Of a stretch of DNA of 6,857 nt, positions 1 through 6,480 are shown in pieces. The notes below the pieces were generated by a model, which ran no database searches, was not told the origin of the DNA, and saw only the letters and a program-made list of their open reading frames with translations. The first letter of the stretch is position 1. Each line of letters begins with the position of its first letter. This DNA is from Bulleidia sp. (lineage in GTDB: Bacteria; Bacillota_I; Bacilli_A; Erysipelotrichales; Erysipelotrichaceae). Made by a program: the position numbers and the translations under genes. Where the stretch lies: NCBI GenBank assembly GCA_016293365.1, contig JAEDEK010000100.1, positions 1-6,857 on the forward strand. Direction: 5' to 3'.

Positions 1-1
1 C

Positions 2-544
2 AGTCTTCTGAAACAGCCTATGATCACCATTGTCGGTTCACGTGATCTGTGCGCCTATGGAAAACAGATGAGTGAAATGGCAGCTTCCATCCTGCAGGAA
101 AAATATGTCATTGTATCAGGGCTTGCCAGAGGTGCTGATGCGGTTGTGGCGCATACTGCCATGGCATGTGGTGGAAAGACAATCGCAGTCATCGGCTGTG
201 GACTTGGTACGCATTATCCATATGAAAATGAATACCTGTATGAACAGATTGCAGAAAACGGTCTGATTCTGAGTGAATATCCGTATCCCACAGGTGTCAG
301 AAAACATCATTTCCCATGGCGTAACCGGATTCTTGCAGGACTTGGTGAAAGTCTGATTGTTACCCAGGCAAAGGAAAACAGTGGTACGATGATCACCGTC
401 AATGAAGCACTCAATCTTTCAAAGGACGTCTACTGTATTCCCTATCCGATGGATGATGTTCATGGTGGGGGATGCAACAGGCTGATCGAAGAGGGTGCAG
501 GCATGGTTTACAGCAGGCAGCAGCTGATCGATCTGCTTGGTTGA
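2..544 (+). CDS. dprA: DprA/Smf DNA-processing protein, 5' end cut by the window edge
   Basis: DprA loads RecA on incoming single-stranded DNA during natural transformation and is widely kept in non-competent Bacillota. The frame is open to the left edge (codons before ATG 20 read SLLKQP), and family members carry an extra N-terminal helical domain, so ATG 20 is probably internal and the gene is truncated by the window. The Rossmann-like core is clear: ITIVGSR, then VSGLARGADAVVAH, GGKTIAVIGCGL, YPYEN, ILSEYP, HHFPWRNRILAGL, ENSGTMITVNEAL and a final GGGCNRLIEEGA. Two points are slightly unusual. The usual VPG after the helix is replaced by IPYPMDD, and the protein ends at LIDLLG just after the core, so the C-terminal winged-helix domain seen in many DprA proteins is absent. 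The stop lies 88 bp before the topA start. Family assignment is secure; competence function is not shown. Confidence 0.93.
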   Translation, partial: SLLKQPMITIVGSRDLCAYGKQMSEMAASILQEKYVIVSGLARGADAVVAHTAMACGGKTIAVIGCGLGTHYPYENEYLYEQIAENGLILSEYPYPTGVRKHHFPWRNRILAGLGESLIVTQAKENSGTMITVNEALNLSKDVYCIPYPMDDVHGGGCNRLIEEGAGMVYSRQQLIDLLG

Positions 545-618
545 AAGAAAACCGGTGTTTACAGGTTTGACGTTTTCGTATAAGCTAGAAAACGGAATTT
601 TCAGAAACAGAAAAGGAA

Positions 619-625
619 AAGGAGG
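619..625 (+). promoter_or_regulatory. Strong ribosome binding site that fixes the topA start
   Basis: AAGGAGG sits 7 nt upstream of GTG 633. It supports GTG 633 over the in-frame TTG at 537, which has no comparable site and would add about 32 residues without topoisomerase similarity. Confidence 0.85.
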
Positions 626-632
626 ATTTATT

Positions 633-2816
633 GTGAAGAATCTTGTTATTGTAGAGTCTCCGTCTAAATCCAAAACAATCGGAAAATATCTTGGAAAGGA
701 CTATCTGGTCGTTTCCAGTAAAGGACATATCCGTGATCTTGCGATCAAAGGAAAGGATGGACTGGGCGTTGACATTGAAAACGACTTTACGCCGATCTAT
801 GAGATCAGCAAGGATAAGGTATCCACGGTAAAGGAACTGCGGAAGCTTGCCGAAGATGTGGATTACGTCTATCTGGCAACCGACCCGGACCGTGAAGGAG
901 AAGCCATCAGCTGGCATCTGGCACAGGAACTCGGGCTATCAGAAGATGCAGTAGACCGTGTTACCTTCCATGAAATCACAAAAAATGCAGTACAGGAAGC
1001 ATTTACACAGCCACGTACCATTGATATGGATCTGGTGCATTCTCAGGAGACAAGAAGAATTCTGGACCGTATCATTGGTTTCCGTCTTTCCAAACTGCTC
1101 AAATCCAAAATCAGTTCCAAATCCGCAGGACGAGTTCAGTCTGTGGCACTCAAACTGATCGTGGAAAGAGAAAAGGAAATCAATGCTTTTGTACCACAGG
1201 AATACTGGACCATTGATGGTGTTTTCAATAAGGATGGAGAAACATTCAATGCCTCCCTTGCCAAAGTCAATGGAGAAAAGGTAAGTCTGGAAAATGAAGA
1301 ACAGGCAAAAGCCATCGTGGAAAGATGTCAGGGAGACTTTACGGTTTCTGCCATCCGCTCCTCCAAACGCAGCCGTTCTCCACGTCCACCGTTTATCACT
1401 TCCACCCTGCAGCAGGAAGCAAGTACAAAGCTTTCGTTTTCTGCCAAGCGCACGATGTCGATTGCCCAGAAACTGTATGAAGGAATTGATGTCGGCAATG
1501 GCGAAGAGGGTCTGATTACCTACATGCGTACTGACAGTACAAGACTGTCCGATGTGTTCATTAACGCTGCGCGTCAGCAGATTATTGAGCAGTATGGAAA
1601 GCAGTATCTTGGAACATATACCGTTGTTAACGATCAGGGGGCGCAGGATGCCCATGAGGCAATCCGTCCGACCAATCTTGCCTATACACCGGAAAGAGTC
1701 AAGGACTATCTGAGCAGTGAACAGTACAGGCTGTATCGTATGATCTATGCCCGTGCGGTTGCTTCCCTGATGGCCAATGCCGTATACAACCAGCTTTCCA
1801 TCAGCCTGGAAAGAAACGGATGCACCTTTACATCCACCGGCAGTACACTGGATTTTGACGGTTATCTGAAGGTGTATGGCGATTATGATTCCTCAAAGGA
1901 TGTCATTCTGCCGACTTTACGTGAAGGGGAAATTCTGAAGGATGCTGTGATTACACCAAACCAGCACTTTACAGAACCACCGGCACGCTACACCGAAGCA
2001 AAGCTGATCAAGGCGCTTGAGGAGGATGGAATCGGAAGACCATCCACCTATGCAATGATCATTGATACCATTCAGATCAGAGGATATGTCACTTTGGATC
2101 GTGTATCGGAAAAATCCCGTACGAAGGTATTCAGACCGACTGATCAGGGAATTCTGACAACCGAAAAACTGGATGAATATTTCTCTTCCATCATTAATGT
2201 CGACTACACTGCACAGATGGAGCAGAAACTCGATGAGATTGCGGAAGGTAAACAGGAAGAAGTAGCAACTCTGCGCAGTTTCTATGATACATTTACCCCG
2301 CTTCTGGATAAGGCTTACCAGGACATGGAAAAAATCGCACCGGAGAAAACCGGAAAGACATGTCCAGAGTGCGGAGGTGATCTTGTATACCGTAACGGAC
2401 GATTCGGACGTTTTATTTCATGTTCCAATTTCCCTAAGTGCAAATATACGGCACAGATGGAAAAGGAAGGAAAGGAAAAACCGGAACCGACAGGCAGAAT
2501 GTGCCCGGAATGCGGTAAGGAACTTCTGAAAAGAAAATCCCGTTTCGGTTCATTCTTCCTTGGATGTTCCGGATTCCCGAAATGTACGTACATGGAAAAC
2601 CTGGAAGGGGAAAGAATCTATTCCCGCAAGGAAAAACTCAAGCTGAAGGAGCAGGCAGAAGCTGCCGTTTCTGTTGAAACAGAAGAAAAACCGAAAAAGA
2701 AGACAGCAAAGAAAACTTCCGCAGCAAAGAAAACAACAACGAAAAAGAAAACATCTTCTTCTACAGGCAGAAAAACAACAACGCGAAAGAAGAAAGCTGA
2801 TGAGGTAGCCGAATGA
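633..2816 (+). CDS. topA: DNA topoisomerase I (type IA, omega protein)
   Basis: TopA relaxes negative supercoils by cutting one strand and holding it on an active-site tyrosine. From GTG 633 the protein is 727 residues. It starts with the Toprim signature VIVESPSKSKTIGKYLG, including the catalytic Glu, and continues to DPDREGEAISWHLAQ with the metal-binding DxDxE. The active-site tyrosine is Tyr297 in ITYMRTDSTRLS. HEAIRPT and GIGRPSTYA, both conserved in type IA enzymes, follow. Two C4 zinc ribbons come next: Cys577/580/597/603 and Cys624/627/645/651, each ending in a FPKC motif. The last 35 or so residues are a Lys/Thr/Ser-rich low-complexity tail, probably a disordered DNA-binding extension. 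The gene follows dprA, as in B. subtilis, and its stop overlaps the trmFO start as ATGA, suggesting coupled translation. Length and motifs match an intact enzyme. Confidence 0.98.
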   Translation: MKNLVIVESPSKSKTIGKYLGKDYLVVSSKGHIRDLAIKGKDGLGVDIENDFTPIYEISKDKVSTVKELRKLAEDVDYVYLATDPDREGEAISWHLAQELGLSEDAVDRVTFHEITKNAVQEAFTQPRTIDMDLVHSQETRRILDRIIGFRLSKLLKSKISSKSAGRVQSVALKLIVEREKEINAFVPQEYWTIDGVFNKDGETFNASLAKVNGEKVSLENEEQAKAIVERCQGDFTVSAIRSSKRSRSPRPPFITSTLQQEASTKLSFSAKRTMSIAQKLYEGIDVGNGEEGLITYMRTDSTRLSDVFINAARQQIIEQYGKQYLGTYTVVNDQGAQDAHEAIRPTNLAYTPERVKDYLSSEQYRLYRMIYARAVASLMANAVYNQLSISLERNGCTFTSTGSTLDFDGYLKVYGDYDSSKDVILPTLREGEILKDAVITPNQHFTEPPARYTEAKLIKALEEDGIGRPSTYAMIIDTIQIRGYVTLDRVSEKSRTKVFRPTDQGILTTEKLDEYFSSIINVDYTAQMEQKLDEIAEGKQEEVATLRSFYDTFTPLLDKAYQDMEKIAPEKTGKTCPECGGDLVYRNGRFGRFISCSNFPKCKYTAQMEKEGKEKPEPTGRMCPECGKELLKRKSRFGSFFLGCSGFPKCTYMENLEGERIYSRKEKLKLKEQAEAAVSVETEEKPKKKTAKKTSAAKKTTTKKKTSSSTGRKTTTRKKKADEVAE

Positions 2817-4111
2817 AAAGAGTCAAGGTGATCGGGGCAGGGCTGGCCGGATGTGAGGCTGCATGGCAGCTTGCGAAAAGAAACATACCGGTGAGTCTTT
2901 ATGAGATGAAACCGGTAAAGTATTCACCAGCCCACCACAGTGAAGGATTTGCGGAGCTTGTATGTTCCAATTCCCTGCGCTCGGATGCATTAACCAATGC
3001 AGTGGGACTGTTGAAGGAAGAGATGCGGATGATCGGGTCTTTGATCATGGAGGCAGCAGAAGCAACAAAGGTTCCTGCAGGCAGTGCACTGGCAGTGGAT
3101 CGTGAGAAGTTCTCTATGTATGTTACAGAGAAGATCACATCTCATCCGCTGATTGAAGTCATTCATGAAGAGATCACACAGATTCCGCAGGGACCGGTCA
3201 TTATCGCAACCGGACCATTGAGTTCGGATGCAGTTTCCGCAGCAATTTCAGATCTGATTGATGCGAAGTACTGTTATTTCTATGATGCTGCAGCACCGAT
3301 TGTAACAGCTTCCTCCATCAATATGGATATTGCCTACCGCAGATCCCGTTATGACAAGGGAGAAGCGGACTATATCAACTGTCCGATGGATAAAGATCAG
3401 TTCGATGCTTTCTATGAAGCACTGATTACTGCGGAAACAGCAGATGTCCATGGTTTTGAAGATGAAAAGGTGTTTGAAGGATGCATGCCGTTTGAAGTCA
3501 TGGCAAAGCGTGGCAGAAACACACTGCTGTTTGGCCCGATGAAGCCGGTTGGTCTCAACCGTCCGGATGGTTCCAGACCATATGGTGTCGTACAGCTGCG
3601 CCAGGACAATGCAGAAGCATCCCTGTATAACATTGTCGGTTTCCAGACGCATCTGAAATGGGGTGAGCAGAAACGCATCCTGCAGATGATACCGGGTCTG
3701 GAAAACTGTGAAATTGTACGCTATGGTGTCATGCATAGAAACACCTATATCAATTCTCCAATGTGCCTGAAGGAAACCTATCAGTACAAAGACAGAGATG
3801 ATCTGTTTTTTGCCGGTCAGATGACAGGTGTGGAAGGATACATTGAAAGTGCAGCCAGCGGGATGCTTGCCGGTATCAATATGGCACATGTATGTCATGG
3901 TGAAAAGCCGGTTGCGCCAGGTCCTGAAACCATGATCGGTGCGATGTCCCATTACATCACACATGCCGATGCTTCTTCCTTCCAGCCGATGAATGCCAAC
4001 TTCGGTATCTTCCATCTGAAAAACGATGTGAAGAAAAAAGACCGTAAGTCTGCCTATGCACCACAGTCCATTTCCATCATTCAGGGACTGATTGACAATG
4101 GAGAACTATGA
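2813..4111 (+). CDS. trmFO: Methylenetetrahydrofolate-tRNA-(uracil-5-)-methyltransferase TrmFO (Gid)
   Basis: TrmFO makes 5-methyluridine at position 54 of the tRNA T-loop, using methylenetetrahydrofolate as carbon donor and FAD/NAD(P)H as reductant. The 432-residue length is normal for the family. The N-terminus has the FAD dinucleotide fold VIGAGLAGCEAA (residues 6-17). Cys51 in ELVCSNSLRSD and Cys224 in FEGCMPFEVMAKRG match the two functional cysteines of the B. subtilis enzyme (Cys53 and Cys226). Further family blocks are LLFGPMKPVGL, YGVVQLRQDN, NIVGFQTHLKW and the C-terminal FAD-binding FFAGQMTGVEGYIESAASG. The start is ATG 2813, which overlaps the topA stop as ATGA; a GAGG at 2802-2805 inside topA is suitably spaced. 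The 3' end overlaps the xerC start by 14 bp. The gene looks intact and belongs to the topA-trmFO-xerC transcription unit. Confidence 0.98.
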   Translation: MKRVKVIGAGLAGCEAAWQLAKRNIPVSLYEMKPVKYSPAHHSEGFAELVCSNSLRSDALTNAVGLLKEEMRMIGSLIMEAAEATKVPAGSALAVDREKFSMYVTEKITSHPLIEVIHEEITQIPQGPVIIATGPLSSDAVSAAISDLIDAKYCYFYDAAAPIVTASSINMDIAYRRSRYDKGEADYINCPMDKDQFDAFYEALITAETADVHGFEDEKVFEGCMPFEVMAKRGRNTLLFGPMKPVGLNRPDGSRPYGVVQLRQDNAEASLYNIVGFQTHLKWGEQKRILQMIPGLENCEIVRYGVMHRNTYINSPMCLKETYQYKDRDDLFFAGQMTGVEGYIESAASGMLAGINMAHVCHGEKPVAPGPETMIGAMSHYITHADASSFQPMNANFGIFHLKNDVKKKDRKSAYAPQSISIIQGLIDNGEL

Positions 4112-5030
4112 GGAAATGCTGGGAAAGTTCCTGGATGCCATGGCGCTGAAACGCACAGGCTCCAAGGATACGCAGGATGCGTATCGCAGGGATCTTTCCC
4201 GTTTTCTTTCCTGGCTGCAGGCAGAAAACATCACATCATTGAATGATGTCACCCCTGCAGATATCGCTTCCTATCTAGGACAGCTTCGTACAGGAAAGAT
4301 CGGTGGAAAACCACTGTCCAATGCTTCCTATGACCGGAATCTTTCCGCTTTGAAGTCCTTTTACCGCTATGCCTGCAGATCACTTGGTATCACCAGCAAT
4401 CCGGTAAACCGCATCCATGGTGCAAAGATCGGCAGGCATCTGCCGGATTATCTCAGCTTTGATCAGATGGAGGCTGTCCTGGATACATTTGATCTTTCAG
4501 ATCCAGCCGGTGTCAGAAACCGTGCCATGATCGAAGTCATGTATGCCTGCGGTCTGCGTGTATCTGAATGTGCGGGACTGAAGATGGAAGATCTTCATTT
4601 TTCACAAGGGTATCTGACTGTTCTTGGTAAGGAATCCAAACAGCGGATGGTACCGTTCTATCCCCGCTGTGGGCAGCTGCTGCAGCACTACGTGCAGTAT
4701 GATCGACCACTTCTGATGTCAAAAGTCAGTGAGCATGGGATTGTGTTTGTATCATTGAAGGGCAGGCCGATCTCGACAAGAGCAATTCAGCAGATCGTTG
4801 AGAAGGCAGGAGAAGATGCAGATATCGGCATGCATCTGCATCCGCACATGATCCGCCATTCTTTCGCAACCCATCTTATCAATAACGGGGCAGATCTGCG
4901 TGTTGTCCAGGAACTGCTGGGACATGAAAATCTGTCTACCACACAGATCTATACCCACGTGGATGAAGCACATCTGCGGAATGCTGTGGAAATGGCACAT
5001 CCATATGCTGTAAAGAAAGTAAAAAAATAA
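4098..5030 (+). CDS. xerC: Tyrosine recombinase XerC (CodV-like)
   Basis: XerC acts with XerD at the chromosomal dif site to resolve chromosome dimers at cell division. The 310-residue protein has the N-terminal SAM-like DNA-binding domain (about residues 1-105; YRRDLSRFLSWL and LSALKSFYRYA) followed by the catalytic domain. The full catalytic set is visible: Arg154 in ACGLRVSE, Lys178 in LGKESK, His250 and Arg253 in HPHMIRHSFATH, His276 in LLGHENLSTTQ, and nucleophile Tyr285 in IYTHV. ATG 4098 is preferred to the in-frame TTG 4092; the only nearby SD-like sequence is AGGGA at 4083-4087, so expression may depend on coupling to trmFO. XerC and XerD are hard to separate by sequence alone, and the call of XerC rests on its place after trmFO, as for codV in B. 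subtilis. The clpQ-clpY-codY genes that follow there are absent here. The TAA stop lies inside the terminator stem. Confidence 0.93.
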   Translation: MENYEEMLGKFLDAMALKRTGSKDTQDAYRRDLSRFLSWLQAENITSLNDVTPADIASYLGQLRTGKIGGKPLSNASYDRNLSALKSFYRYACRSLGITSNPVNRIHGAKIGRHLPDYLSFDQMEAVLDTFDLSDPAGVRNRAMIEVMYACGLRVSECAGLKMEDLHFSQGYLTVLGKESKQRMVPFYPRCGQLLQHYVQYDRPLLMSKVSEHGIVFVSLKGRPISTRAIQQIVEKAGEDADIGMHLHPHMIRHSFATHLINNGADLRVVQELLGHENLSTTQIYTHVDEAHLRNAVEMAHPYAVKKVKK

Positions 5031-5059
5031 CTCACCCGTAGGTGAGTTATTGCGTTTTT
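5026..5059. terminator. Bidirectional intrinsic terminator between convergent genes
   Basis: A perfect 11-bp stem (AATAACTCACC at 5026-5036 with GGTGAGTTATT at 5041-5051) closes a 4-nt CGTA loop. On the plus strand it is followed by GCG and five T (5055-5059). Read on the minus strand it is followed by a run of seven T opposite A 5021-5027. It can therefore end both xerC and the convergent kinase gene. The TAA stop of each gene (5028-5030 plus, 5049-5047 minus) lies at the same position in its own arm. Confidence 0.92.
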
Positions 5060-6096
5060 ATGGTAAGATCACAGGCATTCTGTACATCAAATGCTTCAAA
5101 ATAGGCATTTTCCAGTGGAATCCATTTCTTTCTGAAATCATCGAGAAGATCGGGATTCCTTCTTGCGATCCGCTGGATCTGCATGGATGGGTCAATATCG
5201 ACAAAGATGGAACAGTCATAGTATTTCCTCAGATCCGGATACATGGAATAGGAGCCTTCAATGATTGTCATTCCCGTATCAGGCAGGGTGATCCTGTCAG
5301 CAGATAATGAGAAAGTGGAACAGTCAAACCAGTGATAACGGACTGTCTTACCTTCATGTAAAGGTATGAGGACTTCTTCTTCCAGTCGTTCACGATCAAA
5401 ATTACCGCCAGGCTGGCTGTAACGTTCCTGCGTTCTTTGATGTTTCTGCAGGTAGAAGTCATCCACATGCACAACAGCTGCACCATAGATCTGCTTCAAA
5501 AAGACACCAAGTGTTGTTTTTCCTGCACCGCAATGACCATCAATGGCGATGACCATGTGATCTTTTCTGTTGCGATCGATGTGCAGCAGAACAGGAATAT
5601 ATGGTACAAAGTCTTTATGGATGACTCGATAGGAAGGGTGGTATGTATTTCTGTACCTTTCAGAATGACTGATCGGCAGGTATGTGCCATCTTTCCAGTC
5701 TGAAATCCACTGCAGGGAAGCGGAAGGATCAAATGGTGTTCTGCCATCTGCAATCATCTGTTTCAATGTGGAAAGCTTTTCTTCCAGAGCTACAATCGCA
5801 TATGGTTCCTTGCGGGCAGATGCAGCGAAAAGGGAAGCAAGGGTATCTGCTGACATGCCATCATCCAGAATGGACAGACACAGGCGGACATAGTTTCCAT
5901 CCAGTGGTTCTACGTGTTGTGAAGTACCTGTATGTAATGATGCATATTCTGTGGTGATCCTTTCCTTACATGCCTGTACATCATCAACAAAGTGCCCACA
6001 GCCATAACAGCTCTGATACAGTGCTTTGCATACATCCTGAACAGTGGAGGATGGATATTTTTCAAGAAGGTCGCTGATGAATGTTTCTGTGTTCAT
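5047..6096 (-). CDS. Two-domain protein: uncharacterised N-terminal domain fused to a uridine-kinase-like P-loop kinase
   Basis: The 349-residue protein has two parts. Residues about 1-165 resemble an uncharacterised bacterial domain that I recall with the pattern D..K...Q...G.GH: here Asp21, Lys24, Gln28, Gly32, Gly34 and His35, then NYVRLCLS (Arg71) and HSERYRNTYHPSYRVI (144-159). Residues about 180-349 form a P-loop kinase of the uridine kinase/phosphoribulokinase type: Walker A GHCGAGKT (187-194), VHVDDFY (210-215), GGNFDRERL (230-238), TIIEGSYSMYP (277-287, Walker B-like acidic Glu280) and IFVDIDPSMQIQRIARRN. The substrate cannot be read from sequence; a nucleoside or another small hydroxylated metabolite is possible. 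No signal peptide or membrane segment is seen, so it is probably cytosolic. It converges on xerC and diverges from the 62-codon gene. ATG 6096 has no Shine-Dalgarno site, which suggests leaderless translation or coupling to a short upstream ORF. Confidence 0.85.
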   Translation of the reverse strand: MNTETFISDLLEKYPSSTVQDVCKALYQSCYGCGHFVDDVQACKERITTEYASLHTGTSQHVEPLDGNYVRLCLSILDDGMSADTLASLFAASARKEPYAIVALEEKLSTLKQMIADGRTPFDPSASLQWISDWKDGTYLPISHSERYRNTYHPSYRVIHKDFVPYIPVLLHIDRNRKDHMVIAIDGHCGAGKTTLGVFLKQIYGAAVVHVDDFYLQKHQRTQERYSQPGGNFDRERLEEEVLIPLHEGKTVRYHWFDCSTFSLSADRITLPDTGMTIIEGSYSMYPDLRKYYDCSIFVDIDPSMQIQRIARRNPDLLDDFRKKWIPLENAYFEAFDVQNACDLTIKTQ

Positions 6097-6119
6097 ATCT
6101 GTATTGTACTACAAAACAT
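6093..6119 (-). CDS. Possible 8-codon leader ORF coupled to the kinase gene
   Basis: On the minus strand an ATG at 6119 opens a frame of eight codons (MFCSTIQI). It ends in TGA at 6095-6093 and overlaps the kinase ATG at 6096-6094 as ATGA. A GGGTAAGG (6135-6128) lies 8 nt upstream of its start, whereas the kinase start itself has no SD site. This fits a leader peptide that delivers ribosomes to the kinase start. An ORF this short can arise by chance, and it would require a promoter upstream of 6135 on the minus strand, where I see only a TATATT (6163-6158) without a convincing -35. Confidence 0.3.
   Translation of the reverse strand: MFCSTIQI
6104..6114. promoter_or_regulatory. Operator-like palindrome TTGTACTACAA, copy 1 (kinase side)
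   Basis: Five-base arms TTGTA/TACAA flank one central base. On the minus strand the copy extends into TACAAT (6108-6103), a -10-like hexamer only 6 nt before the kinase ATG. If it is the -10 element, transcription would begin at or next to the A of the start codon and give a leaderless mRNA. No convincing -35 is seen at 16-18 bp. The identical 11-mer recurs at 6149-6159. Confidence 0.4.
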
Positions 6120-6148
6120 ATCAAATGCCTTACCCATTTCCATCTGGT

Positions 6149-6160
6149 TTGTACTACAAT
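6149..6160. promoter_or_regulatory. Operator-like palindrome, copy 2, with -10-like TACAAT for the 62-codon gene
   Basis: This second copy of TTGTACTACAA (6149-6159) starts 45 bp after the first. Its right arm forms TACAAT (6155-6160) on the plus strand, a 5/6 match to the sigma-A -10 box. It would place transcription start near 6167, upstream of the ribosome binding site at 6177. No good -35 is visible, so an activator or a weak promoter is possible. A repressor binding both copies would control both divergent genes. Confidence 0.4.
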
Positions 6161-6189
6161 ATAGGTAACAGAATCCGGAGAAGTATATC

Positions 6190-6378
6190 ATGTCAGAAAT
6201 TTTCAAAAACGACCAGGCCTATCGTGAAAAGGCCAGAAGGATCATGGAGAATGATCCTGTCATGATCATGTCATTAAGCCATGAAGCACATTATCTGTAT
6301 GAACAGGGAATGATTTCCGAAGCGTGTTATCAGGAAATCTATGAAATGTCCCGTTTATATGCTTCAAATAAGAAATGA
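6190..6378 (+). CDS. Small 62-residue hypothetical protein, monocistronic
   Basis: I do not recognise this gene. It encodes 62 residues, rich in Met, Glu and Tyr, with no hydrophobic segment, signal peptide or cysteine cluster; Cys46 is the only cysteine. It reads as mostly helical, with a first charged stretch (KNDQAYREKARRIMEND) and a second half LYEQGMISEACYQEIYEM. The helix-GMIS-helix pattern of the second half loosely recalls SHOCT-type short oligomerisation domains, but that is only a resemblance. GGAG at 6177-6180, 9 nt before the ATG, supports translation. The gene has its own terminator and a -10-like box, so it is probably a separate unit, divergent from the kinase gene. The coding sequence also holds an 8-bp inverted repeat (6238-6258) and a 10-bp palindrome (6261-6270). 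Confidence 0.75.
   Translation: MSEIFKNDQAYREKARRIMENDPVMIMSLSHEAHYLYEQGMISEACYQEIYEMSRLYASNKK
6238..6258. repeat. Inverted repeat inside the 62-codon gene
   Basis: AGGATCAT and ATGATCCT are perfect 8-bp arms around GGAGA. A shorter GGCCT/AGGCC pair lies just upstream (about 6217-6234), and the palindrome CATGATCATG follows at 6261-6270. Together they could form consecutive hairpins in the mRNA. The codons they cover are plausible protein sequence, so this may be incidental. Confidence 0.5.
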
Positions 6379-6384
6379 CACTGG

Positions 6385-6415
6385 AAAACATGGGGGGTGC
6401 TTCTCCATGTTTTTT
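6385..6415 (+). terminator. Intrinsic terminator after the 62-codon gene
   Basis: AAAACATGGGG pairs with CTCCATGTTTT (6385-6395 with 6403-6413, including a G-U pair), closes a short loop around 6396-6402, and runs into six T at 6410-6415. It lies 6 bp after the stop codon and separates this gene from the downstream thi remnant. Confidence 0.85.
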
Positions 6416-6480
6416 CTTCATCAGAAACACGGATGAAGCTGTGGTGGAGTATCATAGTATGGATAAAGGAATTCTGAAAC
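6416..6480 (+). promoter_or_regulatory. Leader of the thi remnant with hairpin and ribosome binding site
   Basis: CTTCATC (6416-6422) and GATGAAG (6432-6438) form a 7-bp hairpin directly after the terminator. TATCAT (6450-6455) is a possible -10 without a clear -35. AAAGGA (6465-6470) is a good ribosome binding site 10 nt before ATG 6481. I see no TPP-riboswitch core, although thiamine genes are often controlled by one. Confidence 0.4.

Noticed and set aside
571..600. Terminator between dprA and topA
   Set aside because: The stem CGTTTTC/GAAAACG is A/T-rich with a 10-nt loop and is followed by AATTTTC, not a real T-run; it does not look like an efficient terminator.
537..632. Upstream TTG start for topA, adding about 32 residues and overlapping dprA
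   Set aside because: The extra residues show no topoisomerase similarity, TTG 537 has no SD site, and GTG 633 has AAGGAGG at 7 nt and opens directly on the conserved Toprim start.
939..1655. 238-codon minus-strand reading frame inside topA
   Set aside because: It lies wholly antisense to conserved topoisomerase sequence, has a Cys/Phe/Ile-rich composition without motifs, and is a shadow frame.
3248..4015. 255-codon minus-strand reading frame inside trmFO
   Set aside because: Antisense to conserved TrmFO blocks, no recognisable domain, and no RBS or promoter context; shadow frame.
4092..4097. TTG start for xerC
   Set aside because: ATG 4098 is two codons downstream, is the stronger start codon, and nothing upstream favours TTG.
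6379..6480. TPP riboswitch before the thi remnant
   Set aside because: Neither the CUGAGA element nor the other conserved TPP-aptamer cores is present, and the space between terminator and start codon is too short for a full aptamer.
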